A DNA stretch of 64,000 bases from Poriferisodalis sp965208895 (GTDB taxonomy: Bacteria > Actinomycetota > Acidimicrobiia > Acidimicrobiales > Poriferisodalaceae). Below the pieces are notes generated by a model, which had not been told where the DNA came from, ran no database searches, and saw nothing but the letters and a program-made list of their open reading frames with translations. This document shows positions 62,703-64,000 of this stretch, in pieces (the stretch's first letter is position 1; every line of letters starts with the position of its first letter). The DNA is taken from NCBI RefSeq assembly GCF_965208895.1, contig NZ_OZ242363.1, positions 3,286,001-3,350,000 of the forward strand. The letters run 5' to 3'. The position numbers were made by a program, and so were the translations under genes.

Positions 62703-63359
62703 GTGTCTCGGGATTCGGCGTTCGTGGAGGAACGGGCTGCGCTCTACGCGGCGGCGCATTCGCTGCAGCCCACAGCCGTCCAGCGCGAGCTGATTGCTGA
62801 GACTGCGAAGCTCGGACGGATTGCGGGCATGCAGATCGGCCCGCTGCAGGGCGCGTTCATGACGGTGCTGACGACGGCGCTGCAGCCCCGGCTGGCCGTC
62901 GAGGTCGGCACCTTCACGGGTTATTCGGCGCTCTGCGTGGCCAGCGCACTCGAACCGGGGGCCCGGCTTATCTGCTGCGATGTCTCCGAGGAGTGGACCT
63001 CGATCGCCCGCCGCCACTGGGAACGAGCCGGCGTGGCCGACCGCATCGACCTGCGCATCGGGCCAGCGCTCGACACGCTGCGCGCGCTCCCAAGCGAACC
63101 CCGGATCGACTTGGCGTTCATCGATGCCGACAAGTCCAGCTACCCGGACTACTACGAGGCGATCTTCAGCCGGCTGTCGCCGGTCGGCGTGATCCTCGTG
63201 GACAACGTGCTGCGGGGCGGCACGGTTGCCGATCCGCAACACGACGACGAAGCCACCGAGGCGATGCGCGCGTTCAACGACTATGTCGCAGCCGACAGCC
63301 GGGCCAGCAGCGTGATGCTGCCGATCGGTGACGGCCTGACGATGATCAGCCGCCGCTAG
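62703..63359 (+). CDS. O-methyltransferase (class I SAM, catechol/caffeoyl-CoA type)
   Basis: The 218-residue protein has motif I VEVGTFTGYSALCVASAL, the acidic end of strand 2 (CCDVSEEWTSIAR) and IDLAFIDADKSSYPDYYEAI, with the metal-binding Asp residues of cation-dependent O-methyltransferases; GVILVDNVLRGGTVADP follows. It methylates a phenolic or similar hydroxyl; the substrate is unknown. GTG 62703 is chosen (MSRDSAFVEERA matches the family start); GTG 62682 is possible. Confidence 0.88.
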   Translation: MSRDSAFVEERAALYAAAHSLQPTAVQRELIAETAKLGRIAGMQIGPLQGAFMTVLTTALQPRLAVEVGTFTGYSALCVASALEPGARLICCDVSEEWTSIARRHWERAGVADRIDLRIGPALDTLRALPSEPRIDLAFIDADKSSYPDYYEAIFSRLSPVGVILVDNVLRGGTVADPQHDDEATEAMRAFNDYVAADSRASSVMLPIGDGLTMISRR

Positions 63360-63469
63360 CTCCGCCGGCGCGGTATTGCCGCGACATCACAATGTGTGGC
63401 TGCAGCCAGCGGCTGAGATGTATCGAAAATAATCCAACGGCCGCTTGGGAGTCCCGGCAGTAGGTTCGT

Positions 63470-64000
63470 GCCGGTGGGATTGGTCCTCAACTGGTTGCTT
63501 CTCGGATTTCTGCCGGGCTTGTTGACCAGCGCCATCGTCTGGGCAGTTCGCCGCCTCGCCGTGCGCACTGCTAGCCGGCGCCGCTGGGCGCTCGCAGCAC
63601 CGGAACGCTTGCGCATCTGTATCGCAGCATCTCCTGATGTCGAGACGGGGGAGTATCGGCGTCCGTCAACGGGGATCGGACAGGCGGTAGCGCTGGCACT
63701 CATAGCGCCGTCAATTGCCCGGGGCTGGCGCGATATCGACATCCAAAGTGTGTATTTCCCCCAGGATCTGCCCGGCAGAGATCTGGAATCCGACCTGATC
63801 CTGCTGGGTGGACCGAAGACCAATGACCAGACGCGTTCGGCACTCCATGAACTCAGCGCTCGCCTGGACGTCACGCAGGATGGCTCAGTGATTGTCGCGG
63901 GTGGTCAGAGGTTCGAGGGGTCGTCAGACTCGAACTCCATCGAGAGCGACTATGGGCTGGTCATTCGCACCTCCAACCCGTTCTCGCCCACGCATCGGAT
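63470..64000 (+). CDS. Membrane-anchored hypothetical protein, N-terminal part (runs off the window)
   Basis: An open frame from GTG 63470 (or 63476) continues past base 64000; 177 codons are visible. It has one N-terminal membrane segment (VLNWLLLGFLPGLLTSAIVW) followed by basic residues (VRRLAVRTASRRRW), so the rest would be cytoplasmic. A globular part includes SDLILLGGPKTNDQTRSALH and SDYGLVIRTSNPF. The GGPKTN turn after a hydrophobic strand suggests a nucleotide-binding alpha/beta fold, but I do not recognise the family. An A+T-rich patch at 63425-63437 may hold its promoter. Confidence 0.6.

Noticed and set aside
63356..63874. 172-codon minus-strand frame at the right edge
   Set aside because: It is antisense to the plus-strand membrane protein that runs off the window, which has a sensible membrane segment and globular part.

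Overview
The window is high-GC DNA with GTG/TTG starts, many 1-4 bp stop/start overlaps and an actinobacterial gene repertoire: tandem-fused class III CoA-transferases, a thiolase with a DUF35 Zn-ribbon/OB partner, P450, a biotin-dependent acyl-CoA carboxylase and HU. I infer a high-GC actinobacterium, possibly of the Acidimicrobiia type that degrades lipids, terpenoids or steroids. The window alone cannot prove the lineage. I recognised no tRNA, rRNA, CRISPR array, integrase or complete insertion sequence.

Layout. 1-1.25 kb: a cut-off AlkB-like dioxygenase and a SAM methyltransferase, ATGA-coupled on the minus strand. 1.4-5.3 kb: a tandem CoA-transferase followed by a nucleotidyltransferase-HEPN gene that is bracketed by two 103-nt copies of the CoA-transferase 3' end. 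5.3-7.9 kb: an AAA/DUF4143 ATPase, a CinA-like protein and an NAD(P)-binding protein. 8.18-26.64 kb: one co-directional, mostly overlapping run of defence-type genes. These are a gamma-class N6-adenine methyltransferase, a C5-cytosine methyltransferase, a GHKL ATPase with a C-terminal nuclease-like domain, a DrmD-like SNF2 helicase, a DUF1156 methyltransferase, a small basic ORF, a three-gene ABC-3C cassette (REase-like effector, middle component, DUF2326 ABC ATPase) and a Swt1-HEPN/DUF499 ATPase. The ABC-3C genes are visibly richer in A+T and sit between the DUF1156 and DUF499 genes. A second AAA/DUF4143 gene closes the far side.

28.3-36.5 kb: two more tandem CoA-transferases, the thiolase-DUF35 pair, Dtd, RidA and a DUF3800 remnant. 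36.8-40.6 kb: a peptide/solute ABC transporter (lipoprotein plus two permeases, no ATPase genes). 40.6-46.5 kb: HU, an MFS permease, P450, crotonase, a quinone-oxidoreductase-like MDR and an amidohydrolase-like protein. 46.5-48.6 kb: two toxin-antitoxin-like pairs (DUF6036 nucleotidyltransferase with an unknown partner; ParD-like with zeta toxin). 48.8-56.5 kb: an esterase, an Asp/Met-rich SRPBCC lipoprotein, a shortened SulP-STAS protein and the acyl-CoA carboxylase alpha and beta subunits. 56.7-62.0 kb: a 1740-residue protein fusing a DnaQ-like exonuclease, a RecQ helicase and a UvrD/Rep helicase. 62.1-64 kb: an orphan HicB with a HicA remnant, an O-methyltransferase and a cut-off membrane protein.

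How the genes fit together. The metabolic genes suggest activation, beta-oxidation-like cleavage and carboxylation of acyl-CoA intermediates. The defence block looks like a layered restriction/modification island: three methyltransferases for self-marking, helicase and ATPase motors, and two or three candidate nuclease/HEPN effectors. A ~80-nt intergenic repeat recurs three times, plus one partial copy next to the ABC-3C cassette, and may mark recombination points.
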